From: Acidimicrobiia bacterium
Lineage (GTDB): Bacteria; Actinomycetota; Acidimicrobiia; Spongiisociales; UBA5794
Length of the DNA stretch: 53,061 nucleotides
Reading direction: 5' to 3'
NCBI GenBank assembly: GCA_026985095.1
Contig: JALSQW010000037.1
Location: 1-53,061, forward strand
Notes under the pieces: generated by a model
Database searches by the model: none
What the model was told of the DNA's origin: nothing
What the model saw: the letters and a program-made list of their open reading frames with translations, nothing else
Translations under genes and position numbers: made by a program
In this document: positions 17,530 through 25,665 of the stretch, in pieces
Numbering within the stretch: position 1 is the stretch's first letter
Layout of the letters: each line of letters starts with the position of its first letter

Positions 17530-18051
17530 TCAGCGGAGGGTGTGGTACCGGCCGCGGAAATAGACCAGAGGGGCGGTGAGGTCCGCCAGCTCGACCCGGT
17601 CGACGTCGGCGGCGACCAGGATCGAGTATCCCTCCTCCTCGCCGGTGACGTAGCTGCAGTACGCCCGATCGGCCACCTCGTCGAGGACCGGACCCCACGG
17701 GGAATCCGTGGACGCGACCGACGCGAAGGGCCCACCCGGCGCCGGTCGCCGAGCCGCGAACAGCTCGGCCAGGCTCCGCTGCGACGCGTCGAGGACGTGA
17801 ACGACGAACCGGCCCGATCGTCCGAGGAGGTCGTACACCGCCGCGGTGGGCGACACCAGGAACGCCAGCCGGGCCGGCTCGCCCTCGGACACGACGAGGG
17901 ACGACACGGTCAGCCCCGCCCGTTCTCCCTCGAGGCCGGCCGTCACCACCGCGACCGGGGCAGCCAGCCGCCCCCGGAACCGTCGCACCGGATCGCGACC
18001 CTCTTCCGGATCCTGGAACGGGTTCTCGCCTTCGTGGATGATCCCGGTCAT
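17530..18051 (-). CDS. Flavin reductase-like FMN-binding protein
   Basis: A 173-aa protein with the split-barrel flavin reductase fold. Visible features are RFRGRLAAPVAVVTAGLEGERAGLTVSSLVVSEGEPARLAFLV, the usual N-terminal strands that bind FMN, and FVVHVLDASQRSLAELFA. Such proteins reduce FMN/FAD with NAD(P)H for monooxygenases or act as stand-alone flavin enzymes. ATG 18051 overlaps the stop of the PHP gene (ATGA), with GGAGG just before, so they are coupled. The longer upstream frame is the shadow of the PHP gene. Confidence 0.87.
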   Translation of the reverse strand: MTGIIHEGENPFQDPEEGRDPVRRFRGRLAAPVAVVTAGLEGERAGLTVSSLVVSEGEPARLAFLVSPTAAVYDLLGRSGRFVVHVLDASQRSLAELFAARRPAPGGPFASVASTDSPWGPVLDEVADRAYCSYVTGEEEGYSILVAADVDRVELADLTAPLVYFRGRYHTLR

Positions 18052-18944
18052 CGCACCTCCTCCTCGTCGATCGGAACCTGCGTTCGACGCCGCTGCCGGA
18101 ACGCCGCGCGGTCGGTGTAGCCGACCCGCCGGGCGAGCTCGACCGCCCGGTTGCGGTCCCTGGCCGCGTCGGCCGGCATGTGGGCGTCGGAGGCGAAGGT
18201 GATCGGCACCCCTGCCTCGTGGAACATCCCCAGGAGGGTCGGCTCCGGGTAGATCTCGGCGGCGGGAACCCGGAGGCCGGCCGTGGACACCTCGACCGCC
18301 GTTCCGCTGCGGGCGGCGCCGTCCACCACCGGACCGTACAGATCGACGGGCGGCTCGGGGAGGCGATGGCCGTGCTTCTTGACGACGTCGACATGGGCGA
18401 GGACGTCCACGGCACCCGAGGCGGCGAGCTGGGCTTCGACGGTGAAGTAGTCCTCGTAGGCGCGCCGTACCCCGCGGCGTTCGAACTCCCAGGCCACATC
18501 GGCATGGTCGATCGACCAGCCCCCGACCCAATGGACCGAGCCGATGAGCACGTCCCACGGGTACGGTGCGAGGAGGTCGAGGACCGCATCGATGGTGTCG
18601 GGGAAGAAGTCGACCTCGAGACCGAGGAGGACCGGGAGCCCTCGGTCCTTGGCGGCGACGACGGCCTCGACGTACCGATCGAGGGACAGGACCCGGTCCT
18701 CGTCGACGAACGTCCGCGTCTGGTCGGCGAGATCGCGGCGGGGTTCCGTCTCCCAGAACGGGCCCAACGCGGCCTCCGCCTCGACGCACCGGTAGAGATG
18801 TTCGGTGAAGGCGATCTCGCTCGCCCCGCGGGCCGCAGCCGCCTCCACGTACGCCTCGAGGTGGCTCGCCGGGTAGTCGCCCGGCTCGGGCCCGACACCC
18901 CGGTAGGGACCGTGAGGGTGGAGATGCACGTGGTAGTCGCCCAT
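18048..18944 (-). CDS. PHP-domain phosphatase, histidinol-phosphatase type
   Basis: A 298-aa polymerase-and-histidinol-phosphatase (PHP) metal enzyme. DYHVHLHPHG at the N-terminus gives the first metal histidines; IAFTEHL, LGLEVDFFP, GSVHWVGGWSIDH, LAHVDVVKKHG and FASDAHMP supply the remaining ligands of a trinuclear site. The layout resembles HisK-type histidinol-phosphate phosphatases. With no other his genes nearby, a different phosphoester substrate is possible. TAGCCT lies eight bases before the ATG, which has no Shine-Dalgarno sequence. It is followed by the coupled flavin reductase gene. Confidence 0.85.
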   Translation of the reverse strand: MGDYHVHLHPHGPYRGVGPEPGDYPASHLEAYVEAAAARGASEIAFTEHLYRCVEAEAALGPFWETEPRRDLADQTRTFVDEDRVLSLDRYVEAVVAAKDRGLPVLLGLEVDFFPDTIDAVLDLLAPYPWDVLIGSVHWVGGWSIDHADVAWEFERRGVRRAYEDYFTVEAQLAASGAVDVLAHVDVVKKHGHRLPEPPVDLYGPVVDGAARSGTAVEVSTAGLRVPAAEIYPEPTLLGMFHEAGVPITFASDAHMPADAARDRNRAVELARRVGYTDRAAFRQRRRTQVPIDEEEVR

Positions 18945-19001
18945 TGAGGAGAAGGCTACCGGCCGGCCGCCGGGTCCTCGTCTCCCGCCGCGCCGACGGG
19001 A

Positions 19002-19631
19002 TCACTCGCCCGGTGGTCGGGACGGTCGCCGGAAGACACCGTAGAGGAACCGCTGCTCGACCCCGTCAGGAGTGAGGTGGGTCTCCTCCTCGAAGGCCTC
19101 GGGGACCAGGAACTCGACGAACACGGCTGCCAGCTCGTCGCGGCCGTACCGTCGAACCGGGAGCCCGCTGCACCGCTGCGGCCCGTCGAGCGCGAAGGTC
19201 GCGACGATCGCGGCGCCACCGGGCACGACCGCCCGACGCATCGTCTCGACGTACCTGCGACGATCCCCGGCATCGACCATGAAATGGAAGACCGCCCGGT
19301 CGTGCCAGAGGTCGTATCCCTGCGAGGGCCGCCAGGAACGCACGTCGGCCTCCACCCACGTGACACTCCCGGCGACGGGACCGAGGCGTTCGCGGGCGTA
19401 GCCCAACGCCGTCGCCGACAGATCCGCCACTGTCACCCAACGGTAGCCCTCGGCGACGAGCCGGTCGACCAGCCGCGAGGATCCGCCTCCGACGTCGACC
19501 AACGCTGCCTCGCGGTCGGGGACCGCCTCGGCGATCAGCCGCATGGACGTCGACGGATCCTGTTGATGCCAGCTCACGGCCTCCGGGCCCCGACGGCGGT
19601 AGATGTCCTCCCAATGGTCCTGAAGGGACAC
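19002..19631 (-). CDS. Class I SAM-dependent methyltransferase
   Basis: A 209-aa methyltransferase. Motif I is ALVDVGGGSSRLVDRL, with the acidic post-I residue in VTVADLS, and WVEADVRSW and YDLWHDRAVFHFMVD follow as motifs II-III. SWHQQDPSTSMRLI near the start resembles the thiopurine-methyltransferase-like group often called by DUF-style names. The substrate is unknown. Its start is three bases after the end of the small gene at 19635-19931, so they form one operon. Confidence 0.87.
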   Translation of the reverse strand: MSLQDHWEDIYRRRGPEAVSWHQQDPSTSMRLIAEAVPDREAALVDVGGGSSRLVDRLVAEGYRWVTVADLSATALGYARERLGPVAGSVTWVEADVRSWRPSQGYDLWHDRAVFHFMVDAGDRRRYVETMRRAVVPGGAAIVATFALDGPQRCSGLPVRRYGRDELAAVFVEFLVPEAFEEETHLTPDGVEQRFLYGVFRRPSRPPGE

Positions 19632-19634
19632 GGC

Positions 19635-19931
19635 TCAGTCGGCCACGGGCTCACCGGCGGAGCGCTTGAGCTCCTCGACGAGGATGCTCAACGGGCCGGG
19701 ACCGGCCGCTTGACCGATCAGATCCCACGTCATCGGAGGGATCGGGACCCCGGCGTCGAGATGCCCGGCGGCGGTGTCGACGATCTCGTGGAAGTCGGTG
19801 AACATGCCGACCTGGTCGAGTTCGAGCACCTTCCTGGCGGCCCTGCGGGCGTCGTCGGGGCGCCCCTCGGCCAGGGCGCGGAGCGCGGCTTCGGCTGCGG
19901 TGAGCGCCTTGCGCTGCTTCTTCCCGTCCAT
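19635..19931 (-). CDS. Small helical protein of unknown function
   Basis: A 98-aa protein starting MDGKKQRKALTAAEAALRAL. GGAGG precedes ATG 19931 with good spacing. The N-terminal half looks like a TPR-type helical hairpin (AALRALAEGRPDDARRAARKVLELD), the C-terminal half is mixed and contains DFHEIVDTAAGHLD. No catalytic motif or membrane segment is seen. It sits between a coiled-coil protein and a methyltransferase, all close and co-directional. I do not recognise the family. Confidence 0.75.
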   Translation of the reverse strand: MDGKKQRKALTAAEAALRALAEGRPDDARRAARKVLELDQVGMFTDFHEIVDTAAGHLDAGVPIPPMTWDLIGQAAGPGPLSILVEELKRSAGEPVAD

Positions 19932-19941
19932 GGTGCGCCTC

Positions 19942-20421
19942 CTATTCGGTGGTCGGTTCGGGCCGGCGCCCGAGGTTCGCCGGTCCGGCAGCCGATCGCG
20001 CCCGGCCCGAGGCCGGGTCGATCCCTCGCTCGACCAGGACGCGTTCGATGATCGCCTTCCTGGCCAGCAACGGGCCCAGGTCACTGGCGGCGTTCGCCTT
20101 GGCGTCGATGACGGCCCGGGTCATCTCCCCGCTCACCGCGGCGGGCGCCCCGCCCGTGCCACCTGGTCCCGACATCATCGTGAATCCCGAGACCCGCCGT
20201 TCGGCAGCCGCGACTCGGGCCGCGATCGACCGCAGCTCGGCCACGAGGGCGGGCGTGGGTCGCCGCTCGTCGGCGGCCCTCCGGTACCGGTCGGCCTCGG
20301 CGCGGAGACGATCCCGGCGGAGCTCCAGCTCGTACCGTTCGGCGAACCGGCCGGCGTCCAGGCCCAGTAGGGCGTCCTGGATCTCTGCCAGCTCCGCCGT
20401 GATCCTGTCGAGGTCGGTCAT
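19942..20421 (-). CDS. Coiled-coil protein of unknown function
   Basis: A 159-aa protein. ATG 20421 is chosen because GGAG lies seven bases before it; the longer frame start at 20607 has no support. Residues 1 to about 80 are charged heptad-like helix (LDRITAELAEIQDALLGL, RYELELRRDRLRAEADRYRRA, ELRSIAARVAAAERRV). A Gly/Met-rich linker (FTMMSGPGGTGG) separates a second helical part with DLGPLLARKAIIERVLVERG. The function is unknown. It diverges from the OsmC gene across 121 bases. Confidence 0.72.
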   Translation of the reverse strand: MTDLDRITAELAEIQDALLGLDAGRFAERYELELRRDRLRAEADRYRRAADERRPTPALVAELRSIAARVAAAERRVSGFTMMSGPGGTGGAPAAVSGEMTRAVIDAKANAASDLGPLLARKAIIERVLVERGIDPASGRARSAAGPANLGRRPEPTTE

Positions 20422-20542
20422 GGGCAACTCCTCTCCGCGAATGGTACCGGACCGTCGGCCCCTGGTCGATCGGCCGGGACGGAGATCGACGGGCGGAGCA
20501 CCTGTCGGTCGTCTACGGTGGGAGACAACGAGGAGGTTGCCA

Positions 20543-21022
20543 ATGGACGATGCGGTCGCGTACCGGTCCGAGGTGCACATCGAACGGCTCCGCGGGCCCA
20601 TCCGCAAGGCCTGGGTGCCGGGCCGTCACGATCCCATCACCTTCGGCGTCCACGGCGAGATCGCTCAGCACTATGGGGTCTCGCCTGCCGATTTCCCGCC
20701 CGATGCGACGACGATCGACTACCTGGTCGCTGCCGCCGGGGGCTGACTGACGGGGACCCTTGGAGGCGCGCTGGAAGCGCGCGGCATCGATGCCAGCGAA
20801 GGGCGGCTCACCTCCGACACGGTCGGTGAGGTGGTCAAGGACGGCAAGGTCCTGGTGGTCCGCCGGATCCACGTGACGTACCGCCTCGCCGACGTGGCCG
20901 AGGACAAGCGGGACGCCGCCCGCCGCGCCCACGAGCACCATGCCGAGTTCTGTCCGGTGGCCCGGTCCATCAGGGACGCCATCGACATCAGCACCGAACT
21001 CGAGTTCGTCGACGGGCACTGA
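20543..21022 (+). CDS. OsmC-family protein, candidate selenoprotein (TGA at codon 68)
   Basis: OsmC/Ohr-fold thiol peroxidases use two cysteines: one in a helix after LLAAA-like residues, one in a CPV motif. Here ATG 20543, with AGGAGG upstream, reads to VAAAGG at codon 67, then TGA at 20744-20746, then LTGTLGGALEARGI in the same frame to the stop at 21022. TGA stands exactly where the first catalytic Cys belongs; the second is Cys137 in EFCPVARS. Homology continues on both sides with no frame change, so this is not an indel. A 6-bp stem with loop TGGAA starts 20 bases after the TGA. Read as Sec the protein is 159 aa, normal for the family. Alternatively, TGC mutated to TGA (pseudogene) or a base-call error. 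Sec-containing OsmC-like proteins have been reported from marine metagenomes. The Sec machinery genes are not in the window. Confidence 0.78.
20766..20782 (+). promoter_or_regulatory. SECIS-like hairpin after the in-frame TGA
   Basis: GCGCGC at 20766-20771 and GCGCGC at 20777-20782 pair around loop TGGAA at 20772-20776. The loop begins 25 bases after the TGA and has G at its second position, both within what is accepted for bacterial SECIS elements. An outer CCCTT (20757-20761) / AAGGG (20799-20803) pairing could close it. Such GC-rich hairpins also occur by chance in this genome. Confidence 0.5.
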
Positions 21023-21038
21023 GGGGTCGCGCGGGGGA

Positions 21039-21461
21039 TCAGTCCAGGTCGGTCGGCGGTCGACGCCGACGCTTGAGAGCGGCCCGACGGCGCTTGTCGT
21101 CGAGGCGCCGGCGGCGAGCGGCCGCCGACGGCCGGGTCGGTCGACGCGGCGGAGGCGGCGGCGCCAGCGCTTCACGGAGGCGCTCGGCGAGGCGGGCCCG
21201 AGCCTGCCGGCGGTTGCGCCACTGCGAGCGGGAGCGATCCGCCTCGACGACGATCACGCCGGCGGCGGGGGCGAGCCGCTCGAGGATACGGTTCCGCTCG
21301 GCCTCGTCGAAGGCGGCCGAGCGGGCGACGTCGAACGACAGGACCGCCCTGGTGGCCGAACGGTTGGCGTGCTGGCCTCCGGGCTTCCCCGACGGCTCGA
21401 ACCGCCACTTCAGCTCGCTCGCCGGGATCGTATGGGCGTCGTCGACGACGAGATCCTCCAT
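21039..21461 (-). CDS. arfB: Peptidyl-tRNA hydrolase ArfB (stalled-ribosome rescue)
   Basis: A 140-aa ArfB/YaeJ-type release-factor homologue. GKPGGQHANRSATRAVL holds the GGQ loop at residues 28-30, which hydrolyses peptidyl-tRNA on stalled ribosomes. The C-terminal tail is very basic (ARRRRLDDKRRRAALKRRRR), as needed to enter the empty mRNA channel. ATG 21461 fits the family start; the longer frame start at 21623 overlaps the divergent ligase gene. It faces the OsmC gene tail-to-tail, 16 bases apart. Confidence 0.92.
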   Translation of the reverse strand: MEDLVVDDAHTIPASELKWRFEPSGKPGGQHANRSATRAVLSFDVARSAAFDEAERNRILERLAPAAGVIVVEADRSRSQWRNRRQARARLAERLREALAPPPPPRRPTRPSAAARRRRLDDKRRRAALKRRRRPPTDLD

Positions 21462-21572
21462 GAGCGAACCGTAGCGGCCCTCCAGGATCCCGACCGGTGA
21501 CCCTTCGGCAACGGGACGCGGGACGGCGTATCGTGGGATCCCACACCGTCGACCGTCGGAGGAGGCATCGCG

Positions 21573-23186
21573 ATGCACATGCAGGACGATTTCCCGCTGC
21601 TCCTGTCCACCCTGTACGACCATGGCGTCCGCCAGTATCCGGACCAGGAGATCGTCTCACGTGAATCCGATCGCTCGATCTCCCGCGCCACCTACGCCGA
21701 GACCGATGACCGTGTCCGCCGCCTGGCCACTGCGCTGCAGACCCGGCTGGGCATCGAGCCGGGCGACGTCGTGGGCACGATGGCGTGGAACAACCGCCGA
21801 CACCACGAGATCTACTGGGCGACGGCCAACACCGGCCGGATCTGCCACACGCTGAACATCCGCCTGTTCGCCGAGCAGCTCGAGTACATCATCAACCACG
21901 GCGCCGACAAGGCCATCTTCGTCGACCCGGACCTGACGCCACTCCTGCATGCGGTGGCCGACAAGATCCCGACCGTCGAGCACTTCGTCATCATGGGCGA
22001 CTCCGCCGAGGATGCGAAGCTGCCGGGCGCCATCGCGTACGAAGAACTCATCGACGGCGTCGAACCGCACGGCGCCTGGCCCCTCCTCGACGAGCGCAGT
22101 CCGATGATGTTCTGCTACACGTCGGGAACCACCGGCAACCCGAAGGGGGTCGCCTACACGCAACGCTCCACTTACCTGCATACGATCTCGAACCTGGCGA
22201 ACTTCCCGATCTCGGCGTCGGACAACGTGCTGCCGGTCGTCCCGATGTTCCATGCCGCCGCCTGGGGGTATCCGTTCCAGGCGGTGCCGATGGGCGCCAA
22301 GATCACGTACCCGGGCCCCGACCTGACGCCGCAGGGGCTCGTCGAGTTGTTCATCGACGAGCAGGTCACGTTCTCCGCCGGCGTCCCGACGGTGTGGCTC
22401 GGCATCCAGCAGTACCTGATCGACCATCCCGAGACCGACCTGTCGTCGATGCGGGCGTTCCTGTGTGGAGGATCGGCGGTGCCGAGAGCGATGATCGACT
22501 GGTACCAGCGCGAACGCGACATCCTCGTCGTTCAAGGGTGGGGCATGACCGAGACGAACCCGGTGGCGTCCGTCGCCCAGCTCAAGCCCGGCATGGAGCA
22601 GTGGGACTGGGAACGCCAGCTCGACGTCCTGGAGACCGCCGGCCGGGTCGTGCCCGGTCTCCAGGTGAAGATCGTCGACGAGGACGGCAACGAGCTCCCC
22701 CACGACGGCGAAGCCTTCGGCGAGCTGCTCATCCGAGGGCCCTGGATCGCGGCGGAGTACTACAACGACCCGCGGTCCCCCGAGTCGTTCGTCGACGGAT
22801 GGCTCCGCACCGGCGACGTGTGCAAGATCACTCCCGACGGGTACATCCGGATCACCGACCGGGCCAAGGACGTGATCAAGTCCGGTGGCGAGTGGATCTC
22901 GTCCCTCGACCTGGAGAACACGTTGATGGCTCATCCCGACGTGGCCGAGGCCACCGTGGTGGGTCTCAAGCATCCCAAGTGGCAGGAGCGCCCGGCGGCC
23001 TTCGTGGTCCGGCGTCCCGGATCGGAGGTCACCGCCGATGAGCTGTTGGCGTTCCTCCACGACAGGGTCGCCAAGTGGTGGCTACCCGACGAGGTCGTCT
23101 TCGTCGACGAGATCCCCAAGACCGGCACCGGCAAGTTCGACAAGAAGGTCGTCCGGGATCGCTACAGCGACCTGCTGATGAGCTGA
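21573..23186 (+). CDS. Medium/long-chain fatty-acid-CoA ligase
   Basis: A 537-aa ANL-superfamily acyl-adenylating enzyme. The P-loop is [11 protein letters not shown] (from about residue 182); [10 protein letters not shown] is the adenine-binding A5 motif; [35 protein letters not shown] includes A7-A8; [11 protein letters not shown] carries the catalytic Lys. The overall pattern is closest to AlkK/FadD-like medium- to long-chain acyl-CoA synthetases. ATG 21573 has GGAGGAGG about eight bases upstream. The gene is single, divergent from arfB. Confidence 0.93.
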   Translation: MHMQDDFPLLLSTLYDHGVRQYPDQEIVSRESDRSISRATYAETDDRVRRLATALQTRLGIEPGDVVGTMAWNNRRHHEIYWATANTGRICHTLNIRLFAEQLEYIINHGADKAIFVDPDLTPLLHAVADKIPTVEHFVIMGDSAEDAKLPGAIAYEELIDGVEPHGAWPLLDERSPMMFCYTSGTTGNPKGVAYTQRSTYLHTISNLANFPISASDNVLPVVPMFHAAAWGYPFQAVPMGAKITYPGPDLTPQGLVELFIDEQVTFSAGVPTVWLGIQQYLIDHPETDLSSMRAFLCGGSAVPRAMIDWYQRERDILVVQGWGMTETNPVASVAQLKPGMEQWDWERQLDVLETAGRVVPGLQVKIVDEDGNELPHDGEAFGELLIRGPWIAAEYYNDPRSPESFVDGWLRTGDVCKITPDGYIRITDRAKDVIKSGGEWISSLDLENTLMAHPDVAEATVVGLKHPKWQERPAAFVVRRPGSEVTADELLAFLHDRVAKWWLPDEVVFVDEIPKTGTGKFDKKVVRDRYSDLLMS

Positions 23187-23274
23187 CCGGGGGTTCGGGC
23201 CGTCCGCCTCGCCCGCCGGTGCCCAGGATCCGCCGTGCCCGGTGGGCCCCTCGGCGGAACGCCCAGCCGCGCCG

Positions 23275-23756
23275 ATGGCGTCGGAACGGATGCGCGAGGT
23301 TCGAACGATGCCCCCGACGAGACCACCGACTGCCTTGGCCACCGCGGTGCGTCTGCTCGCCCACCCGGTGAGCGTTGCCGCGATCGTCGTGCTGATGACG
23401 AACGACCTCGTCGACAAACCGACGTGGCGTCGTTGCCGGCCACCGCCGTCCCCTCGACGGGCCTCTTCGTCTGGGCGCCTCCCGCGATCTTCTCCGCCGT
23501 GGTCCTGCGCGCGCCGAACCGCGCCGCCGTGTGGGCGAGGATCGTCGCGGTCGTGGCGCTGACGCTCGTGTTCGGGGAGCTCCCGGACCCGCCCACCGTC
23601 GCAACCCTCTCGCGCGTGGTGAGGCTCGGGGCTGTCCTCCCGATGCTGCTGGCGGCCGCCGGTTCCGTCACGGTTTCGCTGTTCGGTGGTCCCTCCGAGA
23701 CCGACGACCGCATCGCCGACCACGAGACCGCAACACCGTCCGGCCCCGGCGTGTGA
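23275..23756 (+). pseudogene. Frameshifted small membrane protein (uncertain)
   Basis: Two frames together look like one small membrane protein. From ATG 23275 the frame gives TALATAVRLLAHPVSVAAIVVLMTNDLVDK, a hydrophobic helix ending in an Asn-Asp pair. From about 23421, in the next frame, it gives STGLFVWAPPAIFSAVVLRA, WARIVAVVALTLVFGEL and VRLGAVLPMLLAAAGSVTVSLF, up to the stop at 23756. The join near 23415-23421 needs a one-base change. This resembles small actinobacterial multi-pass proteins with an ND...LSD pattern, but the match is weak. It could be two spurious frames. Confidence 0.4.
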
Positions 23757-23839
23757 CCCATCGGCCGCGAGCGCGCCACCGATGGCCGCGGTGAGAGGGC
23801 ACCCCGGCGCGTTCCTCGCGATCGAGCGGAGCCCGACGT

Positions 23840-24397
23840 CTATCCCCCGGCTTCCCGCTCGGCATCGTCTCGCACCTCGGTGCATGCGAACCACGTGGCG
23901 GCATCCGAGTCCACGACCGCCCGGATGTCGGTGCTGGTGGCATCGTCGGAGATGTCCACCCCCGCCTCCTGGAGACATTCCACCATGGCCCGCCGACCGG
24001 CCTCGATGGCCTCCGGAGGAGGATCGAAGCCGGCAAGGTAGCCTTCTTCGACGAACACCAGACGCTCCTCATAGCAGTCCTCGTAGATCTGGTCGGCGGC
24101 GGTCGAATCCTCCGGCCCCGATTCATAGGCCAGCGACCAGCCACCGCCGCGGATCTCGAACTCCACGATGACCACGCCACGTTCCTCGAGACAGGCGATC
24201 GTCGCCAACACCGCCGACTCGAACTCGGCGGAGGTGACCGCGCCGTCGTGGAGGATCGCCTCCTGGAAGGGCGGCAGGTCGCTCACCGGGCCGCTTCGAG
24301 TCGGCTCTAGAGCCGGAGTGCACCCTGCCGCGATGACGATCATCCCGAGGACCGGCACGAGCACGAGGCGTGCTCTCCGCCATCGGAAAGGCGTCAT
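23840..24397 (-). CDS. Lipoprotein of unknown function, paralogue copy 2
   Basis: A 185-aa secreted lipoprotein: signal LVLVPVLGMIVIAAGC with lipidated Cys26. The mature part has four further cysteines (IACLEER, EDCYEER, VECLQEA, WFACTE), probably two disulfides. It is clearly homologous to 24610-25221: EFEIRGGGWSLAYES, GFDPPPEAIEAGRRAM and CLQEAGVDISDDA match almost residue for residue. ATG 24397 is chosen for the lipobox; the open frame continues upstream only because it runs through a decayed fragment (24480-24512). The function is unknown. Confidence 0.82.
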   Translation of the reverse strand: MTPFRWRRARLVLVPVLGMIVIAAGCTPALEPTRSGPVSDLPPFQEAILHDGAVTSAEFESAVLATIACLEERGVVIVEFEIRGGGWSLAYESGPEDSTAADQIYEDCYEERLVFVEEGYLAGFDPPPEAIEAGRRAMVECLQEAGVDISDDATSTDIRAVVDSDAATWFACTEVRDDAEREAGG

Positions 24398-24479
24398 GGT
24401 GACCGCATCGACGTCGTCTCGGCGCCGAAGACGACCGTCAATGATCGATCCTGAAGCCTCGCCACGTCCCGAACTCCGG

Positions 24480-24512
24480 TAGTTGTGGTCCGCCCAGTCC
24501 ATGTCGGTCCCC
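24480..24512 (-). pseudogene. Remnant of the small secreted protein's C-terminus
   Basis: The minus strand here translates as GTDMDWADHNY, matching ATDMAWADHNY at the end of the intact secreted protein (25212-25598). It lies upstream of lipoprotein copy 2 just as the intact gene lies upstream of copy 1. So an ancestral two-gene unit was duplicated and the first gene of this copy decayed. Confidence 0.65.
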
Positions 24513-24609
24513 GCGAGGGGACGCTCACGGCGCCAACCCCGCACTTCTCCATCCATCACCTCCGCCGGTGTTTCCGACCTCCATCACGTCCGAGCCGGAG
24601 ACAGGCCGC

Positions 24610-25221
24610 TCATCCACCGGCTTTCCGGAACGCCTCGGATTCCTCCTGGCGGCACATGAACCACACTCCGGGATCGGTGTCCAACACGGACTGGAAGTCG
24701 CTCTCGGCAGCGTCGTCGGAGATCTCGATGCCCTCTCGCTGCAGGCACTCGACCATGGCGCGTCGGCCGGCTTCGATCGCCTCCGCGGGAGGATCGAACG
24801 AAGCGAGGTAGTACGGTTCGACGGCCGACAGCCTCTCTTGGTAGCAGTCATCGTAGATGCGATCTCCCCCCGCATCGTGTTCGTCCACCGACGCGTAGGC
24901 GATGGACCACCCGCCTCCTCGGATCTCGAAGTCTTCGACGGGGACACCTCGATCCTCCAGACACGCGACCATCGCGAGGACGGCGGACTCCCACTCCTCC
25001 GGCCCCACGACACCATCCTCGAGGATCCTGGCTTGGAAGGGAGAGATCCCCTGCAGCGCCTGCGGAGCGATCGGTTCGGGCGCTTCCGGCTCGGAGGTCC
25101 CGGTACATGCGCTCACCACGAGGAGCGCCCCCGCGAACAAGATGGACAGCCGACGTCGCGCGCCGAGAACGATCCACCGACCGACCTGTCCCGGATGACT
25201 GCGGCCAAAGGTCAATGCCAT
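24610..25221 (-). CDS. Lipoprotein of unknown function, paralogue copy 1
   Basis: A 203-aa lipoprotein: signal LSILFAGALLVVSAC with lipidated Cys39, then a Pro/Glu-rich linker and a domain with four cysteines (VACLEDR, DDCYQER, VECLQRE, WFMCRQ). It is paralogous to 23840-24397 over the whole mature domain. ATG 25221 overlaps the stop of the secreted-protein gene by ten bases, so the two are translationally coupled. The family is not recognised; an extracellular binding or inhibitory role is only a guess. Confidence 0.85.
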   Translation of the reverse strand: MALTFGRSHPGQVGRWIVLGARRRLSILFAGALLVVSACTGTSEPEAPEPIAPQALQGISPFQARILEDGVVGPEEWESAVLAMVACLEDRGVPVEDFEIRGGGWSIAYASVDEHDAGGDRIYDDCYQERLSAVEPYYLASFDPPAEAIEAGRRAMVECLQREGIEISDDAAESDFQSVLDTDPGVWFMCRQEESEAFRKAGG

Positions 25222-25598
25222 CTACGGAAACCGAGCCACGGGCTTCCGGCCTTGAAGTAGTTGTGGTCTGCCCATGCCATATCGGTGGCTCCGTGACCCT
25301 GGATCTTTGCGAAGCTCGCGTCCGTGTCCTGGCGGGTGATCCATGAGCCGTTCTCCTTCACTCGGATCTTCGCCTGCAGGGAATCGCAGGACGACGACCG
25401 TTCCCGCAGTTCAGCGTATCGCTCGAGGTACCAGACGTCGAGATCCGTCCAATCGAAGGTGCACCCGTTGCTCGACGCGAACGTGCCGCTGCGGTTGTGA
25501 GCCAGGACCGGCGTCGCCGTCCCGATCACTGCCACGAGCGCCGCCACGATCAGCACGGTGCGTGTGCGCCTCCGGAGTCCTCCCCGCATCGTGGCCAT
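25212..25598 (-). CDS. Small secreted protein, partner of lipoprotein copy 1
   Basis: A 128-aa secreted protein. After a basic start (MATMRGGLRRRTR) comes a signal helix TVLIVAALVAVIGTATPVLA with likely cleavage before His34. The mature part has two Cys (NGCTFDW, SSSCDSLQ), several Trp/Tyr, and ends DMAWADHNYFKAGSPWLGF. There are no enzymatic motifs. It is coupled to the downstream lipoprotein gene. Transcription probably starts from a promoter whose spacer is a (GA)n tract at 25675-25695. A decayed duplicate of its end survives at 24480-24512. Confidence 0.8.
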   Translation of the reverse strand: MATMRGGLRRRTRTVLIVAALVAVIGTATPVLAHNRSGTFASSNGCTFDWTDLDVWYLERYAELRERSSSCDSLQAKIRVKENGSWITRQDTDASFAKIQGHGATDMAWADHNYFKAGSPWLGFRRWH

Positions 25599-25665
25599 CT
25601 CGTCCTCTCCCTTCTGCCGTCCGGTTCATGCCGGCGACCCGAGAGGACCTTCCACGCGCCCCACC

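Noticed and set aside
20744-20746. Ordinary frameshifted OsmC pseudogene
   Set aside because: Frame is unchanged across the stop; only one codon, at the catalytic Cys, is TGA.
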